25,000 nt of DNA from Isochrysis galbana (GCA_018136815.1 JADDIW010000043.1:1-25000), one strand, 5' to 3'; positions 7,988 to 18,845 are shown, counted from the first letter of the stretch. Made by a program: numbers and translations. The notes: generated by a model not told the origin, from the letters alone.

Positions 7988-10246
7988 CTAAACCTCGACC
8001 GGCGCGGGCATGGCCTCGAGAGCCTTCTCCAGCAGCTCCATCCGTTCTTCGAAAGCCACGACGTCGCACGAGGCGCCATCGGCCGCCAGGGCGAGGACCT
8101 TGATCTGCGCACCCACATCGGGCCCAGCCAAGCGGCCTGTGGTGGCGACACGGAGCGGCATGAAGAGGTTCTTGCCCTTGAGGCCAAGCTCTTTGCCGAG
8201 CGCTTTGACGGTGGCCTTCCACTGGGCATCGAAGTCCTCCGCAGTACCGTCCGGAAGCTCCCCAGTCTTGTGCTTCGCGACAAGTGCCGCGCAGACAGTG
8301 CGAAGATCATCGCCGAGCTGGGCAGCGGCGGCAGAGCCAAGTGTTTCCTCGAGCGGGTAATCGAGCGTGTCCCGCACGATCGGAGAGGCATCGTTGACCA
8401 ACTCTATCTTCTCCGCAACCATCTGCGAGGCGCTAGACGCGAATAACGAGTCAGCCTCCTTGGCGATGCCAGCAGCGACCAAATGCTGTCCAACGAGGAC
8501 GGCGCGCTCTTCCTCAGGAAGAGCTCGGAGATGCTGTCCATTGATCCAGTTAAGCTTCTTGATATCGAAGACGGCCGGAGACTTAGTCACCCGATCGAGA
8601 GAGAAGGCGGCGATGAGCTCGTCCACCGAATAGATCTCCTGCAAATGCGATGACATAAGTAAGACGGAGTGCGAGAAAGCATTCCGGAAAAGGTCCGCCA
8701 CCTCACGCTATCGATGTGCACAGTGGAAGTGTGCTTGGGGTGCTTGCGCTCCATGAGGGCCGCCGTCCTTGTGAAGCCAACGCGAGTGGCCTGAGAACAA
8801 TGTGTGCTGGCCATTCCAAGGGATGGGTGTACGGTTTGCTGATAGTGGTTGCACAACTAGAGGCACCCCGCGTCCCCACAGTGCGTGTGTTGCAAGTCAC
8901 CTGATCGGTCGAATCGTTCCAGCCGAGGAGACAAAGATAGTTGAGCATAGCCTGTGGTAAATAGCCCTGTTCACGGAATTGCGTTACTGAGGTCGCACCA
9001 TGCCGCTTGGAGAGCTTGGAGCGGTCCTCTCCTAATACGAGGGAGAGGTGCGCGAAGCGAGGCAATGGGAAGCCCAAAGCTTCGAGAATGAGAACCTGCG
9101 CAAGGTTCCATGCAGTCTCGCGTCACGGAATGCACGGCACGAGCAACAGGATGCCTGAAAAGGCGGTTACACCATCATTGTAGCTTCTGCGGACTTCAGC
9201 AGGCCATTACTCAAACTTGGCGATCTAGCCGCGATACCCCTGAAATCAGACGGTCGCGAGCACTGCGACGACTCGCGGCCGCGCGCGTGTCCGCGCTGGG
9301 AAGGTCGCCATGGGCGCTTCACACCTGGCGGACAGTATTTGTCAGGTGCTCTTCAGCCCGAATAACGGTCGTGATACGCATCTTGGCATCGTCCACCGCT
9401 ACGCAAAAGTTGTAGACGGGCATGCCACCGGAGCGCAGGAGGATGAAATCACCAACAGTGGCCTGCGGATAGCGCGCGCGGATGAGCGCCTATGAGCCCT
9501 CGCGTAAAGCTCGGCACGGGCGCTGCCGTATCGAGGCATTAGGAGGCAGCTCGACAGCAGACAGCTCGACTCACCTCGACGTCCCATTCAACCTCGCCAC
9601 GTACCGCGTCATCAATTTTGACCATCTTGCCGGGCGGCACCTTGAAACGCACTGTGTAGGCTTCGCCGGCCTCCATCCTGCGCGCGACCTCTTCCGGGTC
9701 AGCGTCGCGCCATGTGCCGTCATACTTCGGGTTCTCGCCCGCCTCCTCTGCCGCCTTGCGCTTAGCGTCGAGCTCCTCTTGTGTGCAGAAGCAGGGATAG
9801 GCAGCACCGGAGTCGATAAGCTTTTGCGCGAGTTCCTGGTAGAGACCCGTGTGCATGCGCTCGGACTGACGGTACGGGCCGTCAGGCCCGCCCGCCGTTG
9901 GCCCTTCGTCGTGCTCGAGACCGAGCCACGAGAGGTCCTCAAGCACCTCGCGCTCCGACTCGCGTGTCGAGCGTGCGGTGTCGGTGTCCTCGATGCGGAT
10001 AATGAACTGTCCTCCGTTCTTCTTTGCCCAGAGCCATGAATAGAGCGCAGTGCGCGCGCCTCCCACGTGGAGCGAGCCCGTCGGTGAGGGGGCGAAGCGG
10101 GTGCGAGCCCCGGGCTCAGGCGTGGCGCAGCCGGTTAGCATGCCCGCCCTCCCCTTGGCCACCAGCCCACGGGCGACGAGCGCACCGCGGTGGAGGTGGA
10201 GGCCGAGTGGGCCGACCGCGCTGAGCAGCATCGCGAGTGAGAGCAT
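7988..10246 (-). CDS. gltX-like: Glutamyl-tRNA synthetase, bacterial/organellar type
   Basis: Charges tRNA-Glu with glutamate; in plastids this also feeds tetrapyrrole synthesis. Four exons: 10246-9575, 9462-9325, 9095-8901 and 8638-7988, all joined in phase 0, giving 551 aa. Introns are 112, 229 and 262 nt with donors GTGAGT, GTGTGA and GTGACT and AG acceptors. Catalytic marks of class I GluRS are visible: RFAPSPTG with HVGG at residues 60-63 (HIGH motif), RIEDTD at 84-89, [10 protein letters not shown] near 150-159, [15 protein letters not shown] in exon 2, and KLSKRHG at 297-303 (KMSKS motif). KLNWINGQH in exon 4 leads into the anticodon-binding region. The ~45 residues before the core are hydrophobic and then basic, consistent with an organelle leader. 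The start at 10246 is the first in-frame Met, downstream of a poly-C tract on the coding strand. Plastid versus mitochondrial or dual targeting cannot be settled. Confidence 0.93.
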
Positions 10247-10328
10247 GGGAGCGCTAGCGAGCGAGCTGAGAGAGACGGCCGGGGAGAGGGCGGCGGCGGG
10301 GAAGAGGGAGCGAGAGGCGCCCGGGGGA

Positions 10329-10348
10329 GGGGGGGGGGGGGGGGGGGG
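10329..10348. repeat. Twenty-G homopolymer upstream of the glutamyl-tRNA synthetase start
   Basis: Twenty consecutive G on the + strand (C on the coding strand), about 83-102 nt upstream of the synthetase ATG. Confidence 0.9.
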
Positions 10349-11061
10349 CGGGACCCGCGCGGGAGAGTGGGGCGGAGGGGGCGAGAGCGCGAGCTCGTTC
10401 CGGCGCGAATGAGCCGAGAGCGCTCGAGGGGAACTCAGACTTACAGAAGAAGGGGGTGCGAATACAGAAGAGAGAGAGGAAAGAAGTCGGGGAGGGGGGA
10501 GGGGGGGGGGCGCGTGCCGGCGCCCTCTATGTTCTCACCCTCTCTCTCTTCTCGCGAGCATCGGGGGGACAATCCATGGAGTGCCGAGTGGGAAGCGGAC
10601 ACACCACAGGTGGGTGTGAATCAGTGAGTGAGTCCGTGATGGAAGAGATTTTCGAGTCTCCTCGCTTTTCATGCAATTCGCGTACTAGGGTACTACTACT
10701 ACCCATTAGAAAGAGCACTCGTACTGACGCATTGAATCCTTCTGAATGAGTTTTGTAATAGAGTATCGTCCCTAGTCCGTGCGGCTTTCATTGGGTCTCC
10801 CCGATTCCCCCGATTCCCGAGTGTTGACGGACAACAATACAACAACAAAAAACTTCTTACTTCTTAATATTCTCGCCGCGCGCGCAACTCTGCACCTTAA
10901 ACGGCCGTCAGCCTGGATTTGACGAATGCGAAGCTTGTGGCATTACAATATTACAATGAACAATGAACGACTTTTAAAGATGAAGACCATAGCTCATGGC
11001 ATGCTGCATGCACTCCTCTCAGAGCAGATTAGCTACCGATGAGAAACAACTAAGTTTATAC
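10349..11061. other. Intergenic sequence upstream of the synthetase
   Basis: A purine-rich stretch, including a G-run near 10495-10510, grades into ordinary mixed sequence. A hairpin ACTAAGT/ACTTAGT lies at 11051-11068. No gene was recognised. Confidence 0.45.
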
Positions 11062-11568
11062 TTAGTTCACCCATGGGAGGGCGCGAGCGCGCGAGCCCCC
11101 CTCTCTCTCCACTCCTCCCCTGCCATGGGGGAGGAACCACCCACTCTCCTGGCACGCCTGATGGCCTGCCAAGAGCACACTGCCCTGCAGACCCATCCCT
11201 CTCCCCACAGGCACGCCTGATTCGCCCGCCGTGGCGGCGAGCGCGGCGGAGAAGCGCGGTTGCGACGGGAGGGCGAGCCCGCCATAGGTGATGCCCCGGG
11301 AGCGCTCGCGGTATGCGGTGAGGAGGACGGCCCGAGCGATGTCGTAGGCCTCATCGGGGGGGGAGGACATGACGCACGAGAGGCGATGGACGGGGGACGA
11401 GATGCGGGGGGTGAGGAGCTCGATGAATTTGAGGGAACCGATGAGCTGCTGCGTGCGTCGTTGAGCCGGCGAGAGCCGCCCGGCCGGGCGGGGGGCGAGG
11501 GCCAGGGCGTCGGCGGCATCAGCGAAACGCTTCCCGGAGGGGAGGCGGGGGAGGGGGGGGAACAACAT
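11062..11568 (-). CDS. Doubtful hypothetical ORF or orphan exon
   Basis: A 168-codon minus-strand frame starts at the ATG at 11568. Its first ~115 codons have a strong C/G third-position bias like the confirmed genes, and the peptide is of ordinary composition (for example QLIGSLKFIELL, DEAYDIARAVLLTAYRERS, GITYGGLAL). After about residue 120 the frame becomes low-complexity and Gly-rich, so a real exon may end near 11230 at a GT or GC donor. No family was recognised. The opposite strand is also open here (11260-12249), but its peptide is low-complexity and less convincing. Confidence 0.3.
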   Translation of the reverse strand: MLFPPLPRLPSGKRFADAADALALAPRPAGRLSPAQRRTQQLIGSLKFIELLTPRISSPVHRLSCVMSSPPDEAYDIARAVLLTAYRERSRGITYGGLALPSQPRFSAALAATAGESGVPVGRGMGLQGSVLLAGHQACQESGWFLPHGRGGVEREGGSRARALPWVN

Positions 11569-11606
11569 GCCCGCCTCGTCCTAATTTTAGGTCGCGGGCC
11601 CACCTT

Positions 11607-11715
11607 CGCCGACCCGCCCTGCTCCGCCGGCTCCCTCTCCCTTCTCGGCGCCCGTTCTATCTTTAGGTTGCCTCCTCTCGCCGGCCCACCCCGTTCCGTC
11701 GGCTCCCATCTCCCT
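11607..11715. repeat. Two-copy direct repeat in a C/T-rich tract
   Basis: The units at 11607-11644 and 11678-11715 share CGCCG(A/G)CCC(G/A)CCC and (C/T)CGGCTCCC...CTCCCT at a spacing of about 71 nt. The surrounding 11600-12050 region is pyrimidine-rich on the + strand. Confidence 0.6.
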
Positions 11716-13340
11716 CTCGATACCCCCCAGTGTTCATTCCCGCGGGTCCCGCATCCCTTCCTTCCCCTCCCTTCATGTCTTCGCGGCCCCTTCCTTGTTT
11801 CCTATTCCCCCCTGTCCCTCACGTTCCCCTCGGAGACCGCCGCGCCCCCCTCTCCTTCCTTCCGCGTTCTCCTCCCCCGTTCATTTCCCCCTCCCGCCTC
11901 CCGCCTCGGTTACGTTTGTTCCCGCCCTCGTTTCCTTACGCGTCCCCCCGTTCCCGCGTCTTCTCCCCACGTCTTTTGTGCAGTCTCTGGTCTGCGCGCG
12001 CTCCGTGTCCAGTCTGACCCCTTGCCCTCCATGTCGTCCCGCCCCGAGGAGCGACCTCCTGAGGCCAGTCCACCGGCCCGCTACACCGCTCCTCGCGCCG
12101 CCCCGCGTCTCGCGTCGCGACGCCGCACCACGCATCCCCTCTGTATGGAACAACATGTTACAGTCCCATCCCAGCACACACACAGCCACAGCTCACACTC
12201 CACTGAAGCCCATCCATCCTCCACACCAAACGTTGAAGGCGACGCTTAAAATAGAAGACGAGAGCACCCGTGGGCCCTTTGAGCACAAATTCGGAAGCTT
12301 GACGCGGCGACCTATTTGTACGCATCGTCCCACCCATTTCTCCCTTTTACAGGAGTTTTGCTCGGGTGTTGCGGGGGGTGCAACCGCAGACGACACGCGT
12401 CTCATCTCCTGCAAATAGAAATAGCGGCAATCAACGGAGAAAGAGAAACAATCTGCAACAACAACGAAAGCGAGGGAATGATTCCGAAGACACGCGAGAT
12501 GCAGTGAGCTACGATCCTTGATGACTCTATTATTAGAGTGGGGGAAAGAAGTCACATAGGGGGGAAGGGGGGGAAAGGCAGCGGACGGAGCGTCGAGCGA
12601 CGGCAGCGAGCAACAGAGCCCCAAGGTAGACACGAGGGACTACAACGCGGGGACTCAAAAAGTTGCCGGTCCACAGAGACACACAAACTAAACCAAACGG
12701 GGAGAAAACTAACCGCACTTGGACGGACGGCCAAGCGTCGGCACCAAGGCAACTTGCAGCGCACATGCATGCGACAGAGGAGTCGGCACAACGAGGGCAG
12801 ACCTCGCCGGGGAGCTGCGACCGAGGTATAACAGAAGACAGACGACAATCGTGGAACGTTTGATGACATCAAGAGAAAGTAGGAGAAGAGGCGAATACCC
12901 ATCAACGAGACCTTGAGAGTTAAAATAACTCACAGGCTAGAAGTAAAAGTCTGTCCTCGTATGGAATACGACAAACCGTCGCACACGGCCATCGTGGTGC
13001 CACAACCACATGCTGTGGCGGCAGCGGGTGCGCACACGGCACCAAGTGTCTGCGTGCATCTCTCATGTTGCGGTTCAATCGCAATAAGCGCAAGCACGAG
13101 CGGGGAGAGTGATACTTCTCAATCAAAAATGTCGTTGTTGAACAACTGCAACTGCTTATGGCTAACTATAACTAATTCTAATTAATTAAGCATTTATGTG
13201 TGTGGGTTAGTGGGTTATGGTTATGGTATGGGTATGGGCTAGGTAGGGAGCTAGACAGGGAGGATGGGGGCCTATATAGTACGTTGCTCTTTATCCGTCT
13301 TGGTCATTCTTGTTCTACGCAACTATAAGCTAATATAAAA
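11716..13340. other. Intergenic region with no recognised gene
   Basis: C/T-rich to about 12050, then mixed sequence with GT/GGGTTA-like simple sequence at 13197-13245. Several frames of 60-140 codons occur on both strands, but none has a recognisable domain, consistent codon bias or a plausible gene context. Confidence 0.5.
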
Positions 13341-13386
13341 GCTATGTGGGCGCCGCCGGCCTCCGCCGCCGCTCGTGGTCGCCCAC

Positions 13387-13490
13387 CGCATATTTTGCAT
13401 ATTTTGCACATTTTGCTGCATATTTGGGTGTTTTTTCTGCATGATTTGCATATATGCACTGCATATTTTGGCCAAAAAACTGCATATTTC
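13387..13490. repeat. TGCATATTTTGC-type AT-rich degenerate tandem repeat
   Basis: Irregular tandem units of GCATATTTTGCA / GCACATTTTGC / TGCATATTTGG, which also contain the ATGCAT/TGCATA palindromic core. Composition differs sharply from the GC-rich genes. Function unknown. Confidence 0.65.
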
Positions 13491-13875
13491 TATTTCCTAT
13501 TTACCCCTACATTGTACATTGAAGGTTGAAGGTGCAAAATTATATGAGTTTGACTTATGGTCCAGTGTGCATAGAACCACGCCTTGCACTTGTAGACCCA
13601 GTGAGTTGGCGTCAAAAATTTCCTCGTCATTCCATGTTTGTGCCTCGCATGAAGGGCCTCACTAAAAATATACCGGAGGGGGGCCCGACTGTATTTCGCG
13701 CACCGTCTTCGAACGCCTGAAATTTGGTATTTTTCGAAAATTTCGCCGGAGACCGGAGAACCCCCAATTTTTTTTGCTGATCCATCCTACCGGAACCTAT
13801 AGAGAGCTTATTCAGCCCTTCATTTACCCATAATAGCTAGTGCCCTCCGCACCCCCATAGTGAGTGACCGGGCTA

Positions 13876-14075
13876 CTCACGGTCAAAAATGTTAAAAAGT
13901 TGACCCCCCCAATATCCAATATTCAATATTAGTATCTTAAGAAGCCCTGTTTGACCGCCCTAATATTTCTCATTGGATTCTGCCTAATATACCCATCACC
14001 AGTAGCATTACTAAAGATCTCGTGATAAAACCTCAATCTTGACTTGGTGAATTTTCACTCTTAGAAGTTAAAAAC
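13876..14075. repeat. AT-rich dispersed repeat, copy 2
   Basis: Shares CTCACGGTCAAAAA (13876-13889), TTTGACCGCCCTAAT (13950-13964) and the CCTCAATCTTGACTT...TTAGAAGTTAAAA block (14031-14073) with 2729-2957, in a different order. Confidence 0.6.
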
Positions 14076-14240
14076 CCTGATGGACTGCCTTACGAACACT
14101 CTCAAGTACTACTCTACTCTCTACTCTACCACTGATCCTAATGAGAAGATGAGAAGTGCCCGCTTGCTCTTTTTGACCGTCGAAAACCCCAAGGGCCCGG
14201 CGGCGGGCGCGCGGCGATCACGCGCGTCATCTCCGTGCGC

Positions 14241-14480
14241 GCGGCGGGGGGCGGGGGGCCGGGGGGGGCGGGGGGCCGGGGGGGGGAAGGCGCGGGGGGG
14301 AGGGGGAGGGGTGGGGGGGGGGGGGGGGTGCGGGGGGGGGAAGGGAGGGGGAGGGCTGGTGTCTAATTTGCGCCGGGCGGCGGCCGCCCGACCTCCTCGC
14401 CCCCGCCCCCCCCCTTCCCCCCCCCCGGCCCCCTCTCCCCTCCCCGGCCCCGCTCACTTCACTCGGCCATTCCCCCCCCC
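14241..14480. promoter_or_regulatory. G-tract cluster followed by C-tract cluster upstream of the antenna gene
   Basis: G-runs dominate 14241-14355 (many runs of 6-14 G), and C-runs dominate 14400-14480 just before the ATG at 14490. The two halves are complementary, so either strand could fold into a strong stem, and each half could form G-quadruplex or i-motif structures. The position suggests promoter or 5' UTR, which is inference. Confidence 0.6.
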
Positions 14481-14489
14481 CTTCCCATC

Positions 14490-15324
14490 ATGATCGCGAC
14501 TGTTGCTCTTGCCCTCCTCGAGTCCGCCCAGGCCTTCACGGCGCCGGCCGTGCGCGCCCCGATGCGCACCTCCGCTGTGACCATGTTCCAGGAGGGTGAC
14601 CTCGGCGTGCTCCCGCCGCTCGGTGCGCGCCTCGACGCCATGCGTCTCCTGAGATGAGCACAGCATGACACAGATCAGCGGCTCTCCGCAAGGACACAAT
14701 TTCACTGCTGTGAAGCTGGATTACTCCGCTGATGCTTGCCCGTTTTCCCGTGCAGGTGTCTGGGACCCGCTTGGCCTCATCGAGAAGCGCGACATGCGCC
14801 GCTACGAGATCATGGAGATCAAGCATGGCCGTGCTGCCATGCTTGGCTTCATCCACGTTATTGCCACCCACGCCGGCATCCGCCTCCCGGGCTACCTGTC
14901 TATCGCGAACGACCTCAAGTTCGCCGACATGCCGATCGGCTGCTTCGCGTCCCTCGAGGCCGTCCCCACCGCTGGCTGGCTGCAGATCATGCTCACCACC
15001 TGCATGGTGGAGACGGGTGCGGGCAACCTTCCGGAGTACCCTGGCCCGGGCACCGTCCTTGCTGGCCCGATGGGCCTCAAGAAGGCTGGCTTCTTCGGCG
15101 AGCCTCAGCTGGACTCCAAGGCCCCTGGCGACATTGGCGGCCCGCTCTGGACTCGCTACGACGACCCTGAGGTCAAGGCCTACAAGCTCAACATTGAGCG
15201 TAACAACGGCCGCGCTGCCATGATGGGCATTACTGGCTGCCTTGTGCACGAGCTCCTTGGTGTCGATGCGCTCTACCCGACCGGTGGCCTTGGCGGAGCT
15301 GCCCCGCCGCCGATTTTCTCCTAG
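14490..15324 (+). CDS. Chlorophyll a/c-binding light-harvesting protein (FCP/LHCF type)
   Basis: A thylakoid antenna protein that binds chlorophyll and probably fucoxanthin-type carotenoids and passes energy to a photosystem. Two exons: 14490-14622 and 14756-15324, with a 133-nt GT-AG intron in phase 1 (CTCG|GTGCGC ... TGCAG|GTGTC), giving 233 aa. The junction restores PPLGVWDPLGLIE, a hallmark of these proteins; reading through instead meets a TGA within about 13 codons. Residues 1-16 are a signal peptide ending AQA-F-TAP, the ASAFAP-like motif of red-lineage complex plastids. Helix 1 holds RRYEIMEIKHGRAAM (about 59-73), with Glu65 and His68 as pigment ligands. Helix 2 spans about 117-134. 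Helix 3 holds IERNNGRAAMMG (191-202), with Glu192, Asn195 and Arg197. Arg193 stands where Leu is common. The C-terminus is short and Gly/Pro-rich. The subfamily (Lhcf, Lhcr or Lhcx) needs a tree. Confidence 0.95.
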
Positions 15325-15828
15325 ATTCGGGGCTATTTAGGTCTGCCGTCACCAGCTCCCTTATTGATGAAACTCATGCCATATGAGGGGCATTGATTGA
15401 TGTCCCTAGGTGGTTGTTTCCAAACCACTTCTCACTCGGGTTGCAGATGGCGGCCTTTGTGCCGGGATTGGGGTTGTAGATTGGCTGGGCACAGCGTGTT
15501 GTGTCCGTTACCAGCACCTCTTCGAAAGCTCTACTTCTGCTAGCGAGCATGAGAGCTATCAAAATTAGCTACTAGCACTAGCGTTGTAAGCATAGATATG
15601 GGAACTATCGTTAAAACGATAGGGGTCATGGAGCGCGCCACGCTCCTCTCCCGCCGCGCAACCGACCCGCCCTCCTGCTAGGGCCACGCCCGACCAGGTA
15701 GTACTCAAGAGGCCACTCGCGACGCACCCCGAGCTCCGCACCGGCCAGTGTCCACCCCAACACACATCATGTACACATACACATAGACATGGACACACAC
15801 CAGTGATACCAACACAAACACAAACACA
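15325..15828 (+). other. 3' flank of the antenna gene
   Basis: Non-coding. Contains a tight hairpin, CTATCGTT-AA-AACGATAG, at 15605-15622 and an ACACAC-rich stretch at 15765-15830. No gene was recognised. Confidence 0.5.
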
Positions 15829-16573
15829 TTGTCCAAAGACAAGACTAGCAAGCAGCCGCAGGACTCCTCCCAGAGGGTTCGAAAGCTTCGGGGCTGGGCC
15901 CCTACATCCACCGCCGCGGCACTGGCTGGCCCTGTGCGCAAGAACGAGGCACAGAGCACAAGCACAGACCACCAAGCTGAAGCTGGGGATAGCATACATA
16001 CATCATGGAGGAACAGCAGAATTCGAAGTCTCCCAAAAATCATAATCGTCTTTACACCATACGAACGCGGCCACAAGAACAAGGACGAAGAGGTCCTTGG
16101 CGCCATCGTAGCGCACCTCAACAATCAACAAGCTGGAGGGCGTGGACCTCGAGCCCGATTTCCTCTCCAAGAGCGCCTCCGGCCCGTGGGAGATTCTCGT
16201 CACGGCGGACTGCGCCAACCAGTTCCGCGAGAAATTCAAAGACGTGGCGGACTTTCGCAAGGCGGGCATCCCATGCCCGATCGCGGTCAAGTACCAAACG
16301 CTTGACGAGAAATTCAACGAGCTACCTCGAGCGTCTAATAATGCGCTGGCCAGCGCCTTCAAGGACGCCTCTGCACACTTGGTAGTGCGGAACTACAAGT
16401 TCGAGCTGAAAAGCTTCATAACCATCAGTCAGCGCGCTTGCCAAGGCGGTCGAAAACCAGGGATTCTTTTATTCCATCAAGCCAACCAGGAACGCACCAA
16501 GATCCTTACCAAGGAGGGAGTCCTAGTAACTCTAGGCAAAAAAGAGGCGGTAGGGGTAGGCAGGAATATGTAG
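15829..16573 (+). pseudogene. Coding relic with at least two apparent frameshifts, family not recognised
   Basis: Coherent, non-repetitive peptide runs through three frames in turn. Frame 1 ends ...KNKDEEVLGAIVAHLN near 16122. One extra base at about 16123 then leads to NKLEGVDLEPDFLS...PWEILVTADCANQF...KAGIPCPIAVKYQ...ASAHLVVRNYKFELKSF. Near 16428-16431 a third frame gives SALAKAVENQGFFYSIKPT before a stop at about 16525. The smooth peptide change at each shift suggests a once-intact protein of 200 aa or more that has decayed; sequencing error or unplaced introns are alternatives. The frame-2 frame alone is open from an ATG at 16142 to 16573. No domain could be named; a retroelement gag-like origin is possible but unsupported. 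Confidence 0.4.
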
Positions 16574-16877
16574 AAAAAAGTGCCCAAATATGTTTCAAAA
16601 ATATGCCGTTTATATGTGAGGCGCTAGACTAATCTTATGATTGGTCACCATGGAGGGAGTGGATAAAAAGGAAGCGGGCGTGGCGCTGCGAGATTCCGGT
16701 CCAGGGCCGCGCGCGGGCTGAGAATATTAAGAAGATTTTTTTTCAGTGAGACGATTCTTAAACACAACTCAGTAAATGTTGCACATGGAGAGAAATTTCG
16801 TGCCGCATACCACTGCGTGCTATAGTGTGGCAATATCAAATGGTAACATGTGATGCCACAAGCCAAAGAAAAGATGC
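16574..16877 (-). other. 3' flank of the helicase gene
   Basis: AT-richer, non-coding sequence that probably includes the 3' UTR of the leftward helicase gene. Nothing else was recognised. Confidence 0.45.
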
Positions 16878-18845
16878 TCAACTATACTTGAACTTCTTGT
16901 ACTTATGGATAGCCTCAGCTTCCTTGGCTAATTGCTCAACCTCCGGTGGCACAGGTTGCTCAGAGCCCCGAAGCACCTTGACAAGGCCGGCGCACATGAT
17001 TTTGTCCTCGGCTGTCAAAAGGGTGTATGCTAATCCAGCGGCGCCCGCGCGACCCGTGCGTCCTATGCGATGAACGTAGGACTCGGTGGTCTCTGGGCAA
17101 TCATAATTTATCACGGCACGGACGTCTTTGATGTCCAATCCGCGTTGGGCTACATCAGTGGCCACAAGAAGTGGATGATCTCCTCGCTTGAACTGCTCGA
17201 GCACCCAGTCACGCTCCGTTTGTGGTTTGTCACCATGAATTGCTAGAGCAGGCCTGCCAATGAGGAAATTGAGGCAAAGATCCAAGTCAACGAGGGAGTA
17301 CAGCATGCCGTCAGGGCCATCACTAGTGCGGGGGTGTAAACTCGTGCAGACGGGGTGCTGCTGTGTTGGATGACGCACCAGCCATCGATACGGAGCTCTC
17401 TGGTGAGCTCGTCACATCTCCGCTTTGAAGACGCAAAAACAAGGATGCGGGAGCCATCCATGAGCTCCTCTAAAAGCTTGATGAGGGTCTTCAACTTGGT
17501 CTCAGCCTCACATAATAGCAACTTCTGTTGGATGGCATCATTCGCCCGGCCAGAGGCCGCGAGCGCGCCACCTACCTCCACCATCACATGCGAGGGTGCA
17601 AGTAGACCCTCCGCAAGTAGCTGGACCTCGATCGGCCATGTGGCCGAGAACAGGAGTGTTTGCCGGTCGCTCCGCATGTAAGAAAAGATGGATCGAAGCT
17701 GCACACACAATCCACGACCAGTAAATGGAAGGTGAGTGCCATGGGGTGGACACGGAATCATGCATACAATTGTAGCGTTTCTATGATGGAGGCAAAAGCC
17801 ATCGACGCAATGGAATAGGGCATATGTGCTACTTCTACAAAAGACGGAAATTGTGTTGCATACAATGGCTTGTTCAAACAGTGAAAACCACCGGGTCTGA
17901 ACCGTTGCATCTTGACCCGCACGTGCGCACGTACCTGCGGCTCAAAACCCAAATCCAAGAGACGATCGGCTTCATCAATGGCCAGGTACACACAATGCGA
18001 GAGTTCAGTCTTCTTCTTCTCAAGGAACTCGTTCAAACGGCCGGGTGTGGCAACGACAATCTCCGGCGCCTTGCGAAGCACAGCTACTTGCTCAGCCTTG
18101 GGTACCCCACCGTAGATGACTGCCTGCCAGTTCGAGGGGCTATGTCAGAACCAATGGGCAAACAGACAGGGGGCAGTTCGACTTCCAAGACGGCTAGACC
18201 CAGCGCGGTGACTTTTCGCCAGCCTTGGTATGCCCCATCAATGAGAGTTGTGCCAATGATCGTTGACAAGAATGCAAGCTGGGAGGCAGGTGCAATCCTT
18301 CCAAAGTGTCCGACTCTGCCGCTACGCACCGATCGTACACCGCAAGGGTGCCCAAAGCGGACGGCCTCCTCGTGGATTTGCACTGCGAGCTCACGCGTTG
18401 GCGCGAGCAACAAAGCCAGCGGTCCTTCTCCTTCCTTAAGCACAGGCTGAGCGTTTACATGGACGAGCGCTGGGAGCAGATATGCCAGGGTCTTTCCGGA
18501 CCCGGTCTCAGCCAGACCGACCATATCGCGCCCACTGAGAGCTACAGGCCACGCCTGGCGCTGGATCGCGCTGGGCTGCTTGTATCCAGCCGAGAGCAGC
18601 GTCTCCAGCAGATAGGGTGGCAGAGACGCCTGCACAAAGCTGCTGATAGGGTTTGGGACCGCCTCGCCATAGACGGCGATCGCGTGGCGGTGGCGCTCCT
18701 CCTCTACCTGCTCATCCGTGAGAGCGGTCACGTCTGGATGCTCGAGGTAGAAGCCACGCGTGACGGCAGGGAGCGGAGGCAGCTCGCTCTGTGAGCCGAG
18801 GCTTGACGTGGGTGGTGCAGAGCGGGTGCCGAGCCGCCATGCCAT
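16878..18845 (-). CDS. DEAD-box ATP-dependent RNA helicase, DBP2/DDX5-like
   Basis: Unwinds or remodels RNA with ATP. Four exons: 18845-18330, 18123-17935, 17698-17379 and 17253-16878, giving 466 aa. Introns are 206, 236 and 125 nt with donors GTGCGT, GTACGT and GTGCGT; the third interrupts the Trp codon of [12 protein letters not shown]. All motifs are present: FYLEHPDV (32-39), typical of the DBP2/DDX5 group; Q motif [20 protein letters not shown] (112-119); Ia PTRELA (149-154); VIYGG; Ib TPGR (198-201); II DEAD (222-225); III SAT (253-255); IV ILVFAS (320-325); [24 protein letters not shown] (403-412). There is almost no C-terminal extension beyond a Lys-rich tail, so it is shorter than animal DDX5 and closer to a minimal DBP2-type core. 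No leader is evident, so a nuclear or cytosolic site is likely. ATG 18845 is the first Met in frame before the conserved core. Confidence 0.94.

Noticed and set aside
11260..12249. 329-codon + strand frame
   Set aside because: Low-complexity Gly/Glu-rich then Pro/Ser/Arg-rich peptide over a C/T-rich tract; no domain. The minus-strand frame in its first part is more protein-like.
13197..13250. Telomere-like GGGTTAGTGGGTTATGG sequence
   Set aside because: Units are irregular and few, drifting into GGTATGGG; not a telomeric array.
14490..14656. Antenna frame read as a separate 55-codon protein ending at TGA 14654
   Set aside because: Splicing at 14623/14755 restores the family hallmark PPLGVWDPLG; the read-through peptide lies within the intron.
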